Below are positions 8,242-17,127 of a stretch of 64,000 nucleotides of DNA, in pieces (the first letter of the stretch is position 1; every line of letters begins with the position of its first letter). The position numbers were made by a program, and so were the translations under genes. This stretch comes from an uncultured Marvinbryantia sp. (lineage in GTDB: Bacteria; Bacillota; Clostridia; Lachnospirales; Lachnospiraceae). The notes under the pieces are model-generated. The model worked only from the letters and a program-made list of their open reading frames with translations. It made no database searches and was not told where the DNA came from. The DNA lies in contig CALDMO010000002.1 of assembly GCA_937915375.1 (NCBI GenBank), forward strand, positions 32,685 through 96,684, written 5' to 3'.

Positions 8242-10032
8242 ATGAGGAAGAGAAATCATGTAATGTTGTTTTTCCTGGCGTCCGCAGTAATGCTTGGCAG
8301 TGTTCCGGCATTCGCGGAAGAAACTTCCGGGACAAAAGAAATCCAGCTTCTTGCAACCAGTGACCTTCATGGAAAATTTGCGCCGTATGATTATGCTGTA
8401 AATGAAGAAAGTACATCTGGCAGTATGGCACAGATCCAGACCATTGTAAATGAGCTCCGTACCGATAATACGATCCTTGTGGATGTCGGGGATACGATTC
8501 AGGGCAATTCAGCGGATTTATTTCTTGAGGACGAAGTACATCCGATGATTCAGGCAATGAATTATATGAAATACGATGCTTGGATTCTGGGAAATCATGA
8601 ATTTAATTACGGAATCGATACCCTGAAACATATTATGGAAGGTGCGAAGATGCCGGTTTTGAATGGCAATGTTTATGACGGAGAAGGGAAGCTTCTGACA
8701 GAAAACGCTTATACCATTATTGAAAAGGACGGCGTGAAGATTGCCCTGATCGGTATGGTGACGCCGAATATCACCCGATGGGACGCAGCAAATCTGGAAG
8801 GATATGAGGTGACGGATCCGGTAGAAGAGACAAAGAAGATTATTGAGGAAATTGGTGACCAGGCAGATATCTTTGTTGCTGCAGAGCATATGGGAGAATC
8901 TAATGAATACGAAGTGGCAAACTCAGGAGTGGTAGATCTGGCAAATGCATGTCCGGAATTAGATGTAATCCTTGCGGCACATGAGCATAAACTGGTGGAA
9001 GGAACGGAAGTAAATGGGGTTCTGATTGTGGAAAACCAGGATGCAGGCAAAACATTGGCACAGGTTAAACTGACAGTGGAAGAGCAGGAGGACGGTTCCT
9101 TTGAAGTGACAGACAAGACTTCGGCAAGCTATACGGCAGCAGATTATGAAGCCGACAGCGGGTTTATAGAAGAGTTGACAGATGCGGATACACGTGCGAA
9201 GGAAGATGCCAATACGGTGATCGGAACGCTGACAGGCGGCCCTCTTGCTCCGGAATCCGAAATCAACGGAATTGCGCAGGCAAAATTACAGGAATCTCCG
9301 CTGATCGATTTGATTAACGAAGTACAGATGTATTATACTGGTGCGGACGTATCGGCAGCGGCACTCTTTAATGATGCAGCTAATATGCAGGATGGCGATA
9401 TTCGCAAATGCGACCTTTCTCTCATTTACAAATATGCAAATACTTTGTATAAGATGGAAATGACTGGTGCGCAGCTGAAAAAATATATGGAATGGTCTGC
9501 AAGTTATTATAATACGTTTAAAGACGGTGACTTGACGATTTCTTTCAATGAAGAAATCCCGGGATTCAATTATGATATTTTCAGCGGTGTAAATTATGAG
9601 ATTGATATCTCGAAGGAACCGGGAGAGCGTATTCAAAATTTGACACGTCCGGATGGAACAGAAATTGCAGAAGACGATGTATTGATTGTAGCAGTAAATA
9701 ATTACCGTGCATCTTCACAGCTCACTACATATGGCGAAATTTATAAGGAAGGTGAAGAGCTTCCGAAGATCCTGGAAATTGATGTAAAGGGAGATATCGG
9801 CGGTGTCCGTGAGTTGATCGGTGATTACATTGTGAATGTAAAAGGCGGTGCTTTAGAGGCTCCTGCTTTGAGCGGAAACTGGAAACTGACCGGATACAGC
9901 TGGGATGAAGAACTGCATGAAAAAGCAGCGCAGCTGATCAATGAAGGCAAACTGGAACTGCCGGCAGATGAAAGCGGTCGCAATACGAATGTCAGATCTA
10001 TTACAGAAGCGGATCTGGAAGGAATAGAATAA
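8242..10032 (+). CDS. secreted 5'-nucleotidase / 2',3'-cyclic phosphodiesterase family enzyme
   Basis: This 596-residue exported metallophosphoesterase has a signal peptide (about residues 1-26, cleaved after AFA). The metal-site motifs appear in order: TSDLHGKF (D, H), VDVGDTIQGN, GNHEFNYG (the N-H pair), AAEHMGE and AAHEHKL. The second half (about 330-560) matches the 5'-nucleotidase C-terminal substrate domain. The UshA/YfkN/CpdB family hydrolyses nucleotides or cyclic nucleotides outside the membrane to release nucleosides and phosphate. No LPXTG-type anchor or S-layer domain is seen at the C-terminus, so the product may be released. It is monocistronic, with its own terminator. Exact substrate is not deducible. 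Confidence 0.85.
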   Translation: MRKRNHVMLFFLASAVMLGSVPAFAEETSGTKEIQLLATSDLHGKFAPYDYAVNEESTSGSMAQIQTIVNELRTDNTILVDVGDTIQGNSADLFLEDEVHPMIQAMNYMKYDAWILGNHEFNYGIDTLKHIMEGAKMPVLNGNVYDGEGKLLTENAYTIIEKDGVKIALIGMVTPNITRWDAANLEGYEVTDPVEETKKIIEEIGDQADIFVAAEHMGESNEYEVANSGVVDLANACPELDVILAAHEHKLVEGTEVNGVLIVENQDAGKTLAQVKLTVEEQEDGSFEVTDKTSASYTAADYEADSGFIEELTDADTRAKEDANTVIGTLTGGPLAPESEINGIAQAKLQESPLIDLINEVQMYYTGADVSAAALFNDAANMQDGDIRKCDLSLIYKYANTLYKMEMTGAQLKKYMEWSASYYNTFKDGDLTISFNEEIPGFNYDIFSGVNYEIDISKEPGERIQNLTRPDGTEIAEDDVLIVAVNNYRASSQLTTYGEIYKEGEELPKILEIDVKGDIGGVRELIGDYIVNVKGGALEAPALSGNWKLTGYSWDEELHEKAAQLINEGKLELPADESGRNTNVRSITEADLEGIE

Positions 10033-10054
10033 GAAACGTGATTTGAAACTTTTT

Positions 10055-10092
10055 AGAGGTACAGGAACACAGCGTTCCTGTACCTCTATTTG
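10055..10092 (+). terminator. terminator after the nucleotidase gene
   Basis: AGAGGTACAGGAAC (10055-10068) is a perfect 14-base inverted repeat with GTTCCTGTACCTCT (10074-10087), with a five-base loop. The T run after it is short. Confidence 0.8.
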
Positions 10093-10172
10093 TGATTTTG
10101 GATAGATAAACAGATAAAACTTGTAAAAAATAGGTAAAACAACTAATGATACAAATAGAGCAACTGATGATA

Positions 10173-10201
10173 TTGAACGATACGCACAAAATAATTAAAA
10201 T
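10173..10201 (+). promoter_or_regulatory. promoter of the metallo-hydrolase/ABC importer operon
   Basis: TTGAAC (10173-10178) is followed after exactly 17 bases by TAAAAT (10196-10201). It lies about 35 bases before the 10236 start. It is a plausible sigma-A promoter for the operon running to 14478. Confidence 0.6.
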
Positions 10202-10235
10202 GAGAATAAAGAAAGAGAAGAATTGAGGTGACAAA

Positions 10236-11099
10236 ATGAAATTAACATTTTTAGGAACAGGAGCCGGAGAAGGGTATCCGGGATATTGGTGTGAGTGTCC
10301 ACATTGTACCTATGCAAGAAAGCACAGAGGGAAAAATCTACGAACAAATAGCTGTTTGGCAATTGATGAAGAACTTTTAATTGATATTGGTCCATCTAGC
10401 TTTGATAATGCAGTTCGTTTTGGCGTTAATTTGACACAGATTAAAACTTTGCTTATTACGCATCCGCATGAAGATCACTTATATCCTCAGAATCTTTTCT
10501 GGAGATATACAGATGAGATACTTTTGGAAAAGAGTTACATGGAACAAATGAAGTGTGGAGGGCCGCGGTTTACAGATATACAGGAATTAAATGTTTATGG
10601 AAATAAGTACACAATCGAAGTATTGAAGCATTCCTTTAAAGAGGATCAAAGTCGTAAAATGGTGTTCAATGAAGTCTTAGAAGGAAAGGAATTCGAGACG
10701 AACGGATATTGGATTATGCCGGTTCGGGGAAATCATGGAATTGAAAAGGGATTTGCGCATAGTTATATGATTCGAAAAGAGAATAAAACGATATTGTATG
10801 CGCTCGATACAGGCACATATGATGATGATCAGTTTCAACTAATAAAAAGATTTCAATATGATCTTATCATCATGGAGGGAACGACAGGATTAAATGAGCA
10901 ATATGGAGGACATATGTGTTTACAAAATAATATTCAGATACGAGATGAATTGGATAAATGTGGATGTTTGCGGCACAACAGTAGATTTATCTTAACACAT
11001 ATGTCTCCGCATTGGTGTCCGCCTCATGACTGGTATGAGTCTATTGTGGAATCAGAAGGGATGGAATTAGCATATGACGGCATGCAGATTGAAATCTAA
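10236..11099 (+). CDS. MBL-fold metallo-hydrolase, PhnP-like
   Basis: This 287-residue cytoplasmic enzyme has the metallo-beta-lactamase metal motif HPHEDH (H76, H78, D80, H81). Later metal ligands lie in RGNHG, ALDTG and the C-terminal LTHMSPH. An early CECPHC (C19, C21, C24) resembles the extra structural zinc loop of PhnP, the phosphoribosyl 1,2-cyclic phosphate phosphodiesterase. It shares an operon with a sugar-type ABC importer, and a PHP phosphoesterase ends the same island. A role in cleaving an imported cyclic or phosphodiester compound is therefore plausible, but inferred. Base composition is clearly more AT-rich than the flanking housekeeping genes. The ATG at 10236 follows TGAGGTGAC. 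Confidence 0.8.
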   Translation: MKLTFLGTGAGEGYPGYWCECPHCTYARKHRGKNLRTNSCLAIDEELLIDIGPSSFDNAVRFGVNLTQIKTLLITHPHEDHLYPQNLFWRYTDEILLEKSYMEQMKCGGPRFTDIQELNVYGNKYTIEVLKHSFKEDQSRKMVFNEVLEGKEFETNGYWIMPVRGNHGIEKGFAHSYMIRKENKTILYALDTGTYDDDQFQLIKRFQYDLIIMEGTTGLNEQYGGHMCLQNNIQIRDELDKCGCLRHNSRFILTHMSPHWCPPHDWYESIVESEGMELAYDGMQIEI

Positions 11100-12018
11100 A
11101 AGACAGAAAGGAACGTTCGTAAGCAATTTACGCAGATTTTGGCCGGCCTATGTTATGATTTTACCGGTTATCGTCTGGTATCTTATTTTTGCATATTTGC
11201 CAATGGGCGGTTTGGTTATTGCATTTAAAAAGTTTAGTGTGATAAGAGGGATAGCAGATAGTCCATGGGTAGGTCTTGATAATTTTGTAAAGTTATTTCG
11301 GACACCATCATTTTTGCAGTCGGTAAAAAATACATTAATTATTAGTGTACTGAATTTGTTGATTTGTTTTCCGATACCGATTTTGTTTGCTATTTTGCTG
11401 AATGAAATTAGACAATTAAGATTTAAAAAATTTGTGCAGACAGTAAGCTATCTTCCGCATTTTATTTCCTGGTCAGTTGTTGGCGGTATGGTTTATATGA
11501 TATTATCTCCAAGCACAGGCGTAGTTAGTTCGGTTGTACGGGCGCTGGGGGGAACACCCCAGAATTACATAGGACTAAAAGAATATTTCAGACCGATTGT
11601 AGTCGGCACTGGAATTTGGAAAAGCATGGGATGGTCTGCTATTATATATGTAGCTGCGATTACGTCAGTTGATGAGCAGCTATATGAAGCGGCAAGACTT
11701 GACGGAGCAGGAAGATTCAGAAGAATTTGGCATGTTACATTACCGGGAATACGGGCAATTATTGCAATACAGCTGATTCTTACCGTAGGACAGATTCTGA
11801 ATGTTTCTTTTGATCAGATATTTATTTTAATTACAGATATGACATTGGAAGTGGGAGAAACGATAGATTATTATATTTATCGAATGGGTTTGGGTTCCTC
11901 TAATAATTTCAGTCTGGCTACTGCCTCAGGAATGTTTAAATCTGTGATAGGTCTGGTATTGGTACTTGGAACAAACTACATATCGAAGAAACTGACAGAT
12001 GGGGAGGGGATTTGGTAA
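11074..12018 (+). CDS. ABC sugar-type transporter permease (LplB family)
   Basis: This is a 314-residue inner-membrane permease of the CUT1 importer group. After a basic N-terminus, the first membrane helix reads YVMILPVIVWYLIFAYLPM, as in LplB/YtcP-type systems. The cytoplasmic EAA loop for ATPase contact is LYEAARLDGAGRFRRIWHVT. The start lies 26 bases inside the preceding hydrolase gene, which suggests coupled translation. The stop overlaps the next permease start as TAATG. Confidence 0.9.
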   Translation: MTACRLKSKRQKGTFVSNLRRFWPAYVMILPVIVWYLIFAYLPMGGLVIAFKKFSVIRGIADSPWVGLDNFVKLFRTPSFLQSVKNTLIISVLNLLICFPIPILFAILLNEIRQLRFKKFVQTVSYLPHFISWSVVGGMVYMILSPSTGVVSSVVRALGGTPQNYIGLKEYFRPIVVGTGIWKSMGWSAIIYVAAITSVDEQLYEAARLDGAGRFRRIWHVTLPGIRAIIAIQLILTVGQILNVSFDQIFILITDMTLEVGETIDYYIYRMGLGSSNNFSLATASGMFKSVIGLVLVLGTNYISKKLTDGEGIW

Positions 12019-12896
12019 TGAAAAAATTGAAAGTAAAAGAACCTCACGATATAGCATTTACCATTATTAATACTACTATTATGTTATTTGTGATAGCTGT
12101 GACGCTGTATCCTTTCTGGTATGTACTTGTTGGATCCTTTTCAAGTGTGGGACATCTGGTCGAAAACGGTTTTGTGCTATGGCCGGACGGATTTCATTTC
12201 GATGCATACAAGCAGGTTTTTCGAAACGATTTGATTCCAACGGCATATAAAAATACTATTCTCGTGACAGTAATAGGAACAATCATAAGTATGGTATTAA
12301 CAATACTTGGAGCATATGTATTGTCTATTAAAAATCTGCCGGGAAAAAAAGGTCTTACCATATTTTTTGTTTTGACAATGTTGTTTAATGGTGGATTGGT
12401 TCCTACCTATCTTGTTGTAAGTGAATTAAAATTGATTGATTCTTTACTGGCATTGATCTTACCGACAGCAATCAGTACTTATAATATGGTGCTTATGAGA
12501 AATTTCTTTCAAAGCGTGCCGAATGAGTTGTACGAAACCGCCTGTATTGACGGCGAATCAATGATAGGATATCTGGTACATATTTTGTTGCCGCTTTCCA
12601 AAGCATCTATTGCGACGATTGTCATGTTTTACGCGGTTGCGTATTGGAATGATTATTTTAAGAGCCTTATTTATATTCGTGACAGTGCGCTTTGGCCAAT
12701 GCAGACGGTTCTGCGTCAAGCATTACAGACAGCGCAATTTAATACAATGATGTATGAGGATGCTGCGCAGTCACTTTCAACAGAAACATTAAAAGATGCC
12801 ATGATTGTGGTAAGTGTTCTGCCGATTCTTTGTATCTATCCATTTGTACAGAAATATTTTGTGAAAGGTGTTATGGTTGGTTCTTTAAAGGGATAA
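12018..12896 (+). CDS. ABC sugar-type transporter permease (YtcP/YesQ family)
   Basis: This is the second CUT1 permease, 292 residues with about six membrane helices. The EAA-like loop LYETACIDGESMIGYLVHILLP lies near residues 175-195 (quoted in part). The ATG at 12018 overlaps the upstream TAA and follows GGGGAGGGGA at seven bases, so it is preferred over a TTG at 12012. It partners the permease just upstream and the binding protein downstream. Confidence 0.9.
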   Translation: MKKLKVKEPHDIAFTIINTTIMLFVIAVTLYPFWYVLVGSFSSVGHLVENGFVLWPDGFHFDAYKQVFRNDLIPTAYKNTILVTVIGTIISMVLTILGAYVLSIKNLPGKKGLTIFFVLTMLFNGGLVPTYLVVSELKLIDSLLALILPTAISTYNMVLMRNFFQSVPNELYETACIDGESMIGYLVHILLPLSKASIATIVMFYAVAYWNDYFKSLIYIRDSALWPMQTVLRQALQTAQFNTMMYEDAAQSLSTETLKDAMIVVSVLPILCIYPFVQKYFVKGVMVGSLKG

Positions 12897-12948
12897 CGAA
12901 TCAGTAACTATGCATGACAGAGTCATGTGATAAATAAAGGAGGACAAA

Positions 12949-14478
12949 ATGAAACGTTTAGTATCTTTGGCAATGGTATCAGTATTAACATGTGCGTCTT
13001 TTGGAGCACCGGTATCTGCGGAAAGTGAGGATGTCGTAACATTGGATGTGTTTTATGCAAGTACACGTCCAATGAATGAGGCGACGGATCTCACAAAACA
13101 ATACATCCGTGATGCACTGGGAATTGATGTGAATTTGATTCAGGGGGATGCAGCGAATTTTAATCAGCAGTTAGCGCTGTATATTTCATCTGGGGACATG
13201 CCGGATCTGGTGTTGTGTGATTATAGTGTTTGGATGGATTATGCAAAAACAGGCGCCTGGGCAGATCTTTCTCCTTATCTTAGTGAGGAGTACACAGATT
13301 TAATGAATTTTGTTGGAGAAGACTGGTCTTATATGACGATGGAGGATGAAATTTATGGAATTCCGAATGAATTGAAAGTTCCGTCCAGTCATGTGACTTA
13401 TATTCGCCAGGATTGGTTAGATAATCTGGGACTGGAAATTCCCAAAAGTTTGGATGAGTTTACAGAAGTCATGCGCCAGTTCACATTTAATGATCCGGAT
13501 GGAAATGGTAAGGACGATACCTATGGATTGAGTGCGGCTGGGTATACGTATCTGTCATTTTTGATGGGAGCATTTGGAGCTTCTACAGAACGAGATTATT
13601 TTTTGAATGAGGATGGAACTATTACGGATAATGCAATCAGTGAGGAATATAAAGCAGCATTGGCATATCTCAGAGATATTTACAGTGAAGGCTTGATTGA
13701 TCCGGAGCTATTTACTTGTACGTATGAACAGGCAATGGCAAAGTGGGGACGTGGAGAAATGGGAATTCTTTCTGCATGGTGGAGTCACGGAATGAATGCA
13801 TATTCCAGATTTGATTTTGGCTCTCTTCAGCCGGACGCAATAGTAAAACCGATACTTCCTCCGGTAGGAGAAGATGGAAAAAGCGGAAATCTTTATTCTG
13901 CGCCGTTCTCTCAGGTAGTAGGTATCAGTTATCTTTGCAGTGAGGAAGAAATTGAAGCAGCAATGAAATATATGAATTTCCAGGCTAGTGATTATGGCTT
14001 CCGTGTTTTACAGTATGGTGTAGAAGGTGAGTTTTTTGAATGGGATGAAGAAACGAATCAGACAACATGGTATTGGGGATTGAGTGATAATAAATCAAAA
14101 TCTGGAAAATATGAAACGACGGATATGGAAGTATACAAAATTCTTTTCCATGAAGATTTGAGTGCCCAGACATTCCGCCTTGCAGATACAGATGAATATA
14201 ATCTGCTTGCAGACAGTTCTGATATGAGATATACGGAACCATATCGGGAAGATTTATTCAGTATGTTTTTGACGGATGAGTATGTGGAAAATCATACAGA
14301 ACTGGATGATTATTTTACACAGAATATGCTGGCCTTTATTATGGGTGAAAAAGATCTGGATACAGAGTGGGATGCTTATGTAAGCGAATATCTGGGTCTG
14401 GGCGGTGAAGTTGAACGCCAGTCACAGTTGGAAGCATATAATGAAAGCTTTGGAACGGATTATACGTTTGCAAATTAA
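12949..14478 (+). CDS. extracellular solute-binding protein (YtcQ/LplA-like, CUT1)
   Basis: This 509-residue binding protein would feed the two permeases upstream. The N-terminus is a signal peptide (about residues 1-24), best cleaved after the APVSA of residues 20-24. The mature protein has the family features DMPDLVL, DWLDNLGLEIP and a long helical C-terminus. The only early cysteine (C15) sits in VLTCAS, a poor lipobox because -1 is Thr, although relatives in Gram-positives are usually lipoproteins. No ABC ATPase gene is in the operon; such systems commonly borrow a shared MsmX-type ATPase. Ligand is unknown. It has a strong AGGAGG site. Confidence 0.88.
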   Translation: MKRLVSLAMVSVLTCASFGAPVSAESEDVVTLDVFYASTRPMNEATDLTKQYIRDALGIDVNLIQGDAANFNQQLALYISSGDMPDLVLCDYSVWMDYAKTGAWADLSPYLSEEYTDLMNFVGEDWSYMTMEDEIYGIPNELKVPSSHVTYIRQDWLDNLGLEIPKSLDEFTEVMRQFTFNDPDGNGKDDTYGLSAAGYTYLSFLMGAFGASTERDYFLNEDGTITDNAISEEYKAALAYLRDIYSEGLIDPELFTCTYEQAMAKWGRGEMGILSAWWSHGMNAYSRFDFGSLQPDAIVKPILPPVGEDGKSGNLYSAPFSQVVGISYLCSEEEIEAAMKYMNFQASDYGFRVLQYGVEGEFFEWDEETNQTTWYWGLSDNKSKSGKYETTDMEVYKILFHEDLSAQTFRLADTDEYNLLADSSDMRYTEPYREDLFSMFLTDEYVENHTELDDYFTQNMLAFIMGEKDLDTEWDAYVSEYLGLGGEVERQSQLEAYNESFGTDYTFAN

Positions 14479-14511
14479 TCATTTTATTAAAATTGAAACT
14501 TAAAGAAAACA

Positions 14512-14556
14512 AATGGAGACAATCAATGGAAAGCGAGGGGATTGATTGTCTCCATT
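14512..14556 (+). repeat. perfect 16-bp inverted repeat between binding-protein and kinase genes
   Basis: Arm 14512-14527 (AATGGAGACAATCAAT) is exactly complementary to arm 14541-14556, around a 13-base loop. It can act as a transcription barrier for the ABC operon. No T run follows, so it may not be a classical terminator. Confidence 0.75.
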
Positions 14557-14573
14557 ATTCAAAATGAAATTAC

Positions 14574-14602
14574 TTTTGAAAAGAATAAATCCAGAGTATA
14601 AT
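14574..14602 (+). promoter_or_regulatory. probable promoter of the YesMN-like two-component genes
   Basis: A perfect TATAAT lies at 14597-14602, with TTTTGA 17 bases upstream (14574-14579). It lies 37 bases before the kinase start. Confidence 0.5.
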
Positions 14603-14638
14603 AGTTTTGAAAATATTCTGGATATGAGGTAAATGTAC

Positions 14639-16396
14639 ATGATGAAAAGGACAGCCAAAAGAAAAGTGACAATCAGAGGAACGGTCAGAGTACTGACTGC
14701 AGCAGTTATTATACCGACGTTCTTTTTATCTGCATTTTTATATAGATCCTTTTACACGAAATATTATGAAACAGTTTTATCGGCTAATGAAGCTGTTTTA
14801 AACGCAATATCGGTTGCGATTGAAGACAATCAAAAGATCGTGGAGCATTTTATTGAAATGCTGAGTTATGATAAAGGTCTGCTTACACTTTTAAGAGCAA
14901 AAGAAAACGCATACAGTGAGGTAGTTCAGCAGGTTTTTGAAATTCAGGAACTGATTGCAGAGAGGGAAACCATGTTATCTGGTCTGGGAGGAGACATTGT
15001 TATTTTTTCCGATGATGACGCTGTACCGACGAGTTATTGGTATGTGCTTCCGACAGATAGCGCGAATGGAATGGAAGGATATCAGAGATTTCTGATGAGC
15101 GGACAGAGAGGATGCTGGACAGGAGAAGAACAAATGTATCCGGAGGATACTGTGGTATCAAAAAACAATAGGCAATTGAGGCTGAGCTATTATAGAGTGA
15201 TTGCAGACAGTATGTCTGGTTCTGGACGCTTGGGCGTGATTAAATGTGGAGTAGATAAGAAAAAATTTTTAGAGGCAGTGTCAACAACAGAAGTTGACGG
15301 AGAGTTATTTGTTATTCAAAATAATAAAATAATTTATGGAAAAACAATGGAACAGGATATTTCAGCCTTATGTTTAAGCAGTGGCAATACACGGCAGGAT
15401 ATAAATGGGAAAATTTATATTACACATCCAATCCGAGCGTTGAATATGAACATTGTGATTGGATTAGACAAAGGAATGATTACGCATCAGGCATTGGTTT
15501 ATGGACTGCCGCAATTATTGATTATTTTAGGAACCGGGGTTGTTATGATTCTGGCAAGCAGAAGATTTACACATTCTATTTATAGACGAATTGATCAAAT
15601 TGTAGAGGTAGCTCAGAATGTAAAAAGTAATTATATGGAAGTAATACTGCCAGATTCAGATGATGATGATATTAGTGCTTTAGTCGATGCGTTAAACACA
15701 TTGATTCAACAAATTCGCAGTAATGCACAGGCACGTATTGAACACGAAAAAAAAGAAAAAAGTGCATTAAGATTGGCTTTTCAGTATCAGATGAATCCAC
15801 ATTTTTTGTTTAATACACTTAACTGGATGCAAATGAGCGTAGAACTGGGAACAGAGTCTGAGAAGATATCAGAAGGAATCGTTATATTAGGACGTTTGCT
15901 GCGATATAATTTGAACGGAGAAGCATATGCGCCAATTTGTCAGGAGATAGAAAGAACAGAGGATTATATTCGCTTGATGAATATGAGAAAAAATGATGCA
16001 ATTTCGCTCCGTGTAACCTTGAAAAATGTGGATTTAAATCAACCACTTATGAGATTTATGCTTCAGCCATTATGTGAAAATGCGATTCAACATGGGCTTA
16101 TAGCAGGGCAACAGCTTCATATAAATATAGACATTAGCAAAAGGGGTACGGAATATGTCATCAGTGTAAAGAATGACGGAACAATGATAGAAGCGGAAAT
16201 GATAGAGGAAATTATGAGAAAGGTTCGGCACGGACAGGGAGAAAATGGTGTAGGATTGGCCAATATATACGCCAGAATTAAATTATTATATGGAGAAAGT
16301 TCAAATTTGGTGATGGAGTCAGAGAAAGAAGAGACAAAAATTGTTTTATTGCTGAAGGAAACAGATGTTTTAAAGATTTACGAGGAGGTGCAATAA
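14639..16396 (+). CDS. sensor histidine kinase, YesM-like
   Basis: This membrane kinase of about 585 residues has an N-terminal helix (about 15-35), an extracellular sensor region, a second helix (about 285-305), HAMP, a His_kinase domain (QMNPHFLFNTLNWMQ, with phospho-accepting H) and a HATPase domain (LCENAIQHG, NGVGLANIYARI). YesM-type kinases usually control neighbouring CUT1 sugar importers through an AraC-type response regulator, encoded here immediately downstream. Start choice: GAGGT at 14626-14630 favours ATG 14639 (or 14642) over ATG 14633, which is too close. The stop overlaps the regulator start as TAATG. Confidence 0.9.
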   Translation: MMKRTAKRKVTIRGTVRVLTAAVIIPTFFLSAFLYRSFYTKYYETVLSANEAVLNAISVAIEDNQKIVEHFIEMLSYDKGLLTLLRAKENAYSEVVQQVFEIQELIAERETMLSGLGGDIVIFSDDDAVPTSYWYVLPTDSANGMEGYQRFLMSGQRGCWTGEEQMYPEDTVVSKNNRQLRLSYYRVIADSMSGSGRLGVIKCGVDKKKFLEAVSTTEVDGELFVIQNNKIIYGKTMEQDISALCLSSGNTRQDINGKIYITHPIRALNMNIVIGLDKGMITHQALVYGLPQLLIILGTGVVMILASRRFTHSIYRRIDQIVEVAQNVKSNYMEVILPDSDDDDISALVDALNTLIQQIRSNAQARIEHEKKEKSALRLAFQYQMNPHFLFNTLNWMQMSVELGTESEKISEGIVILGRLLRYNLNGEAYAPICQEIERTEDYIRLMNMRKNDAISLRVTLKNVDLNQPLMRFMLQPLCENAIQHGLIAGQQLHINIDISKRGTEYVISVKNDGTMIEAEMIEEIMRKVRHGQGENGVGLANIYARIKLLYGESSNLVMESEKEETKIVLLLKETDVLKIYEEVQ

Positions 16397-16746
16397 TGCG
16401 TGTACTCATTGTAGATGATGATAGAATAAATTGTCTTGGGATAAAAAAATGGATTGAAGATATGGGATTGTCTGGTGTGAACCATATAGAGGTAGCCTAT
16501 TGTGCGGAAGACGCTTTGGAATATGCAAAGTTTCATCGTATCAATATTTTGATTACAGATATTCAGATGGGAGCTATGAATGGCTTAGATTTGGTTGAAA
16601 ATATAAAAGCGTATAGTCCCAATGTTGTATCTCTGATTATTACCGCATATGCAAGGTTTCCTTATGCACATCGGGCCATACAGTTAGGGGTGAAAAGTTT
16701 TTTACTAAAACCTTTTGGAAAAGAGGAATTACAATCTGTATTGTAG
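16396..16746 (+). CDS. response regulator receiver domain (YesN-like, cut by an in-frame TAG)
   Basis: This 116-residue receiver domain has the acidic pocket D8/D9, phospho-acceptor D55 in LITDIQMG, T83 in ITAYA and K105 in LLKPFG. The frame ends at TAG (16744-16746) and continues, in the same frame, into the AraC-type DNA-binding domain at 16753. The intact protein would be about 243 residues: receiver plus helix-turn-helix. As read, the product would be a stand-alone receiver. This is most simply a nonsense mutation or a base-call error, and readthrough is possible. Confidence 0.85.
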   Translation: MRVLIVDDDRINCLGIKKWIEDMGLSGVNHIEVAYCAEDALEYAKFHRINILITDIQMGAMNGLDLVENIKAYSPNVVSLIITAYARFPYAHRAIQLGVKSFLLKPFGKEELQSVL

Positions 16747-16752
16747 CAAGCA

Positions 16753-17127
16753 ATGGCAGAAATAAAACTGACAGATATTGGTTCGAATACAGAAAATCCG
16801 ATTCAGTGGGCAAAATTTTATATCCAGGAGCATATCAGTTCAGAATTGAATATGGCAGTGATAGCAAACGAATTGAATTTAAGCTATACATATTTTAGTA
16901 AATTATTTCGTCAAGAAATAGGAAAAAGTTTTTCTGCTTATGTTGCAGAAATAAAAATGCAAAGGGCAGGAGAAATGTTGAAAAGCGGGACAAGTATTGC
17001 AGAAATATCAGAGTATCTTGGATATGGAACGCAGCAAAATTTCAGTCGGGCATTTAATAATTACTGGGGATGCAGCCCAAACAGCTATCGAAAGAAAAAA
17101 GAGGGAGAAGGAGAAAAGAAAATATGA
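16753..17127 (+). CDS. AraC-type DNA-binding half of the interrupted response regulator
   Basis: The 124 residues from ATG 16753 contain two AraC helix-turn-helix motifs (ISSELNMAVIANELNLSYTYF and GTSIAEISEYLGYGTQQNFSRAF, quoted in part, then the signature NYWGCSPNSYRKK). They are in frame with the receiver upstream and separated from it by one TAG plus CAA GCA. No ribosome-binding site precedes ATG 16753, so independent translation should be poor. The stop overlaps the next start as ATGA. The domain itself looks intact, which argues for a recent or artefactual interruption. Confidence 0.8.
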   Translation: MAEIKLTDIGSNTENPIQWAKFYIQEHISSELNMAVIANELNLSYTYFSKLFRQEIGKSFSAYVAEIKMQRAGEMLKSGTSIAEISEYLGYGTQQNFSRAFNNYWGCSPNSYRKKKEGEGEKKI

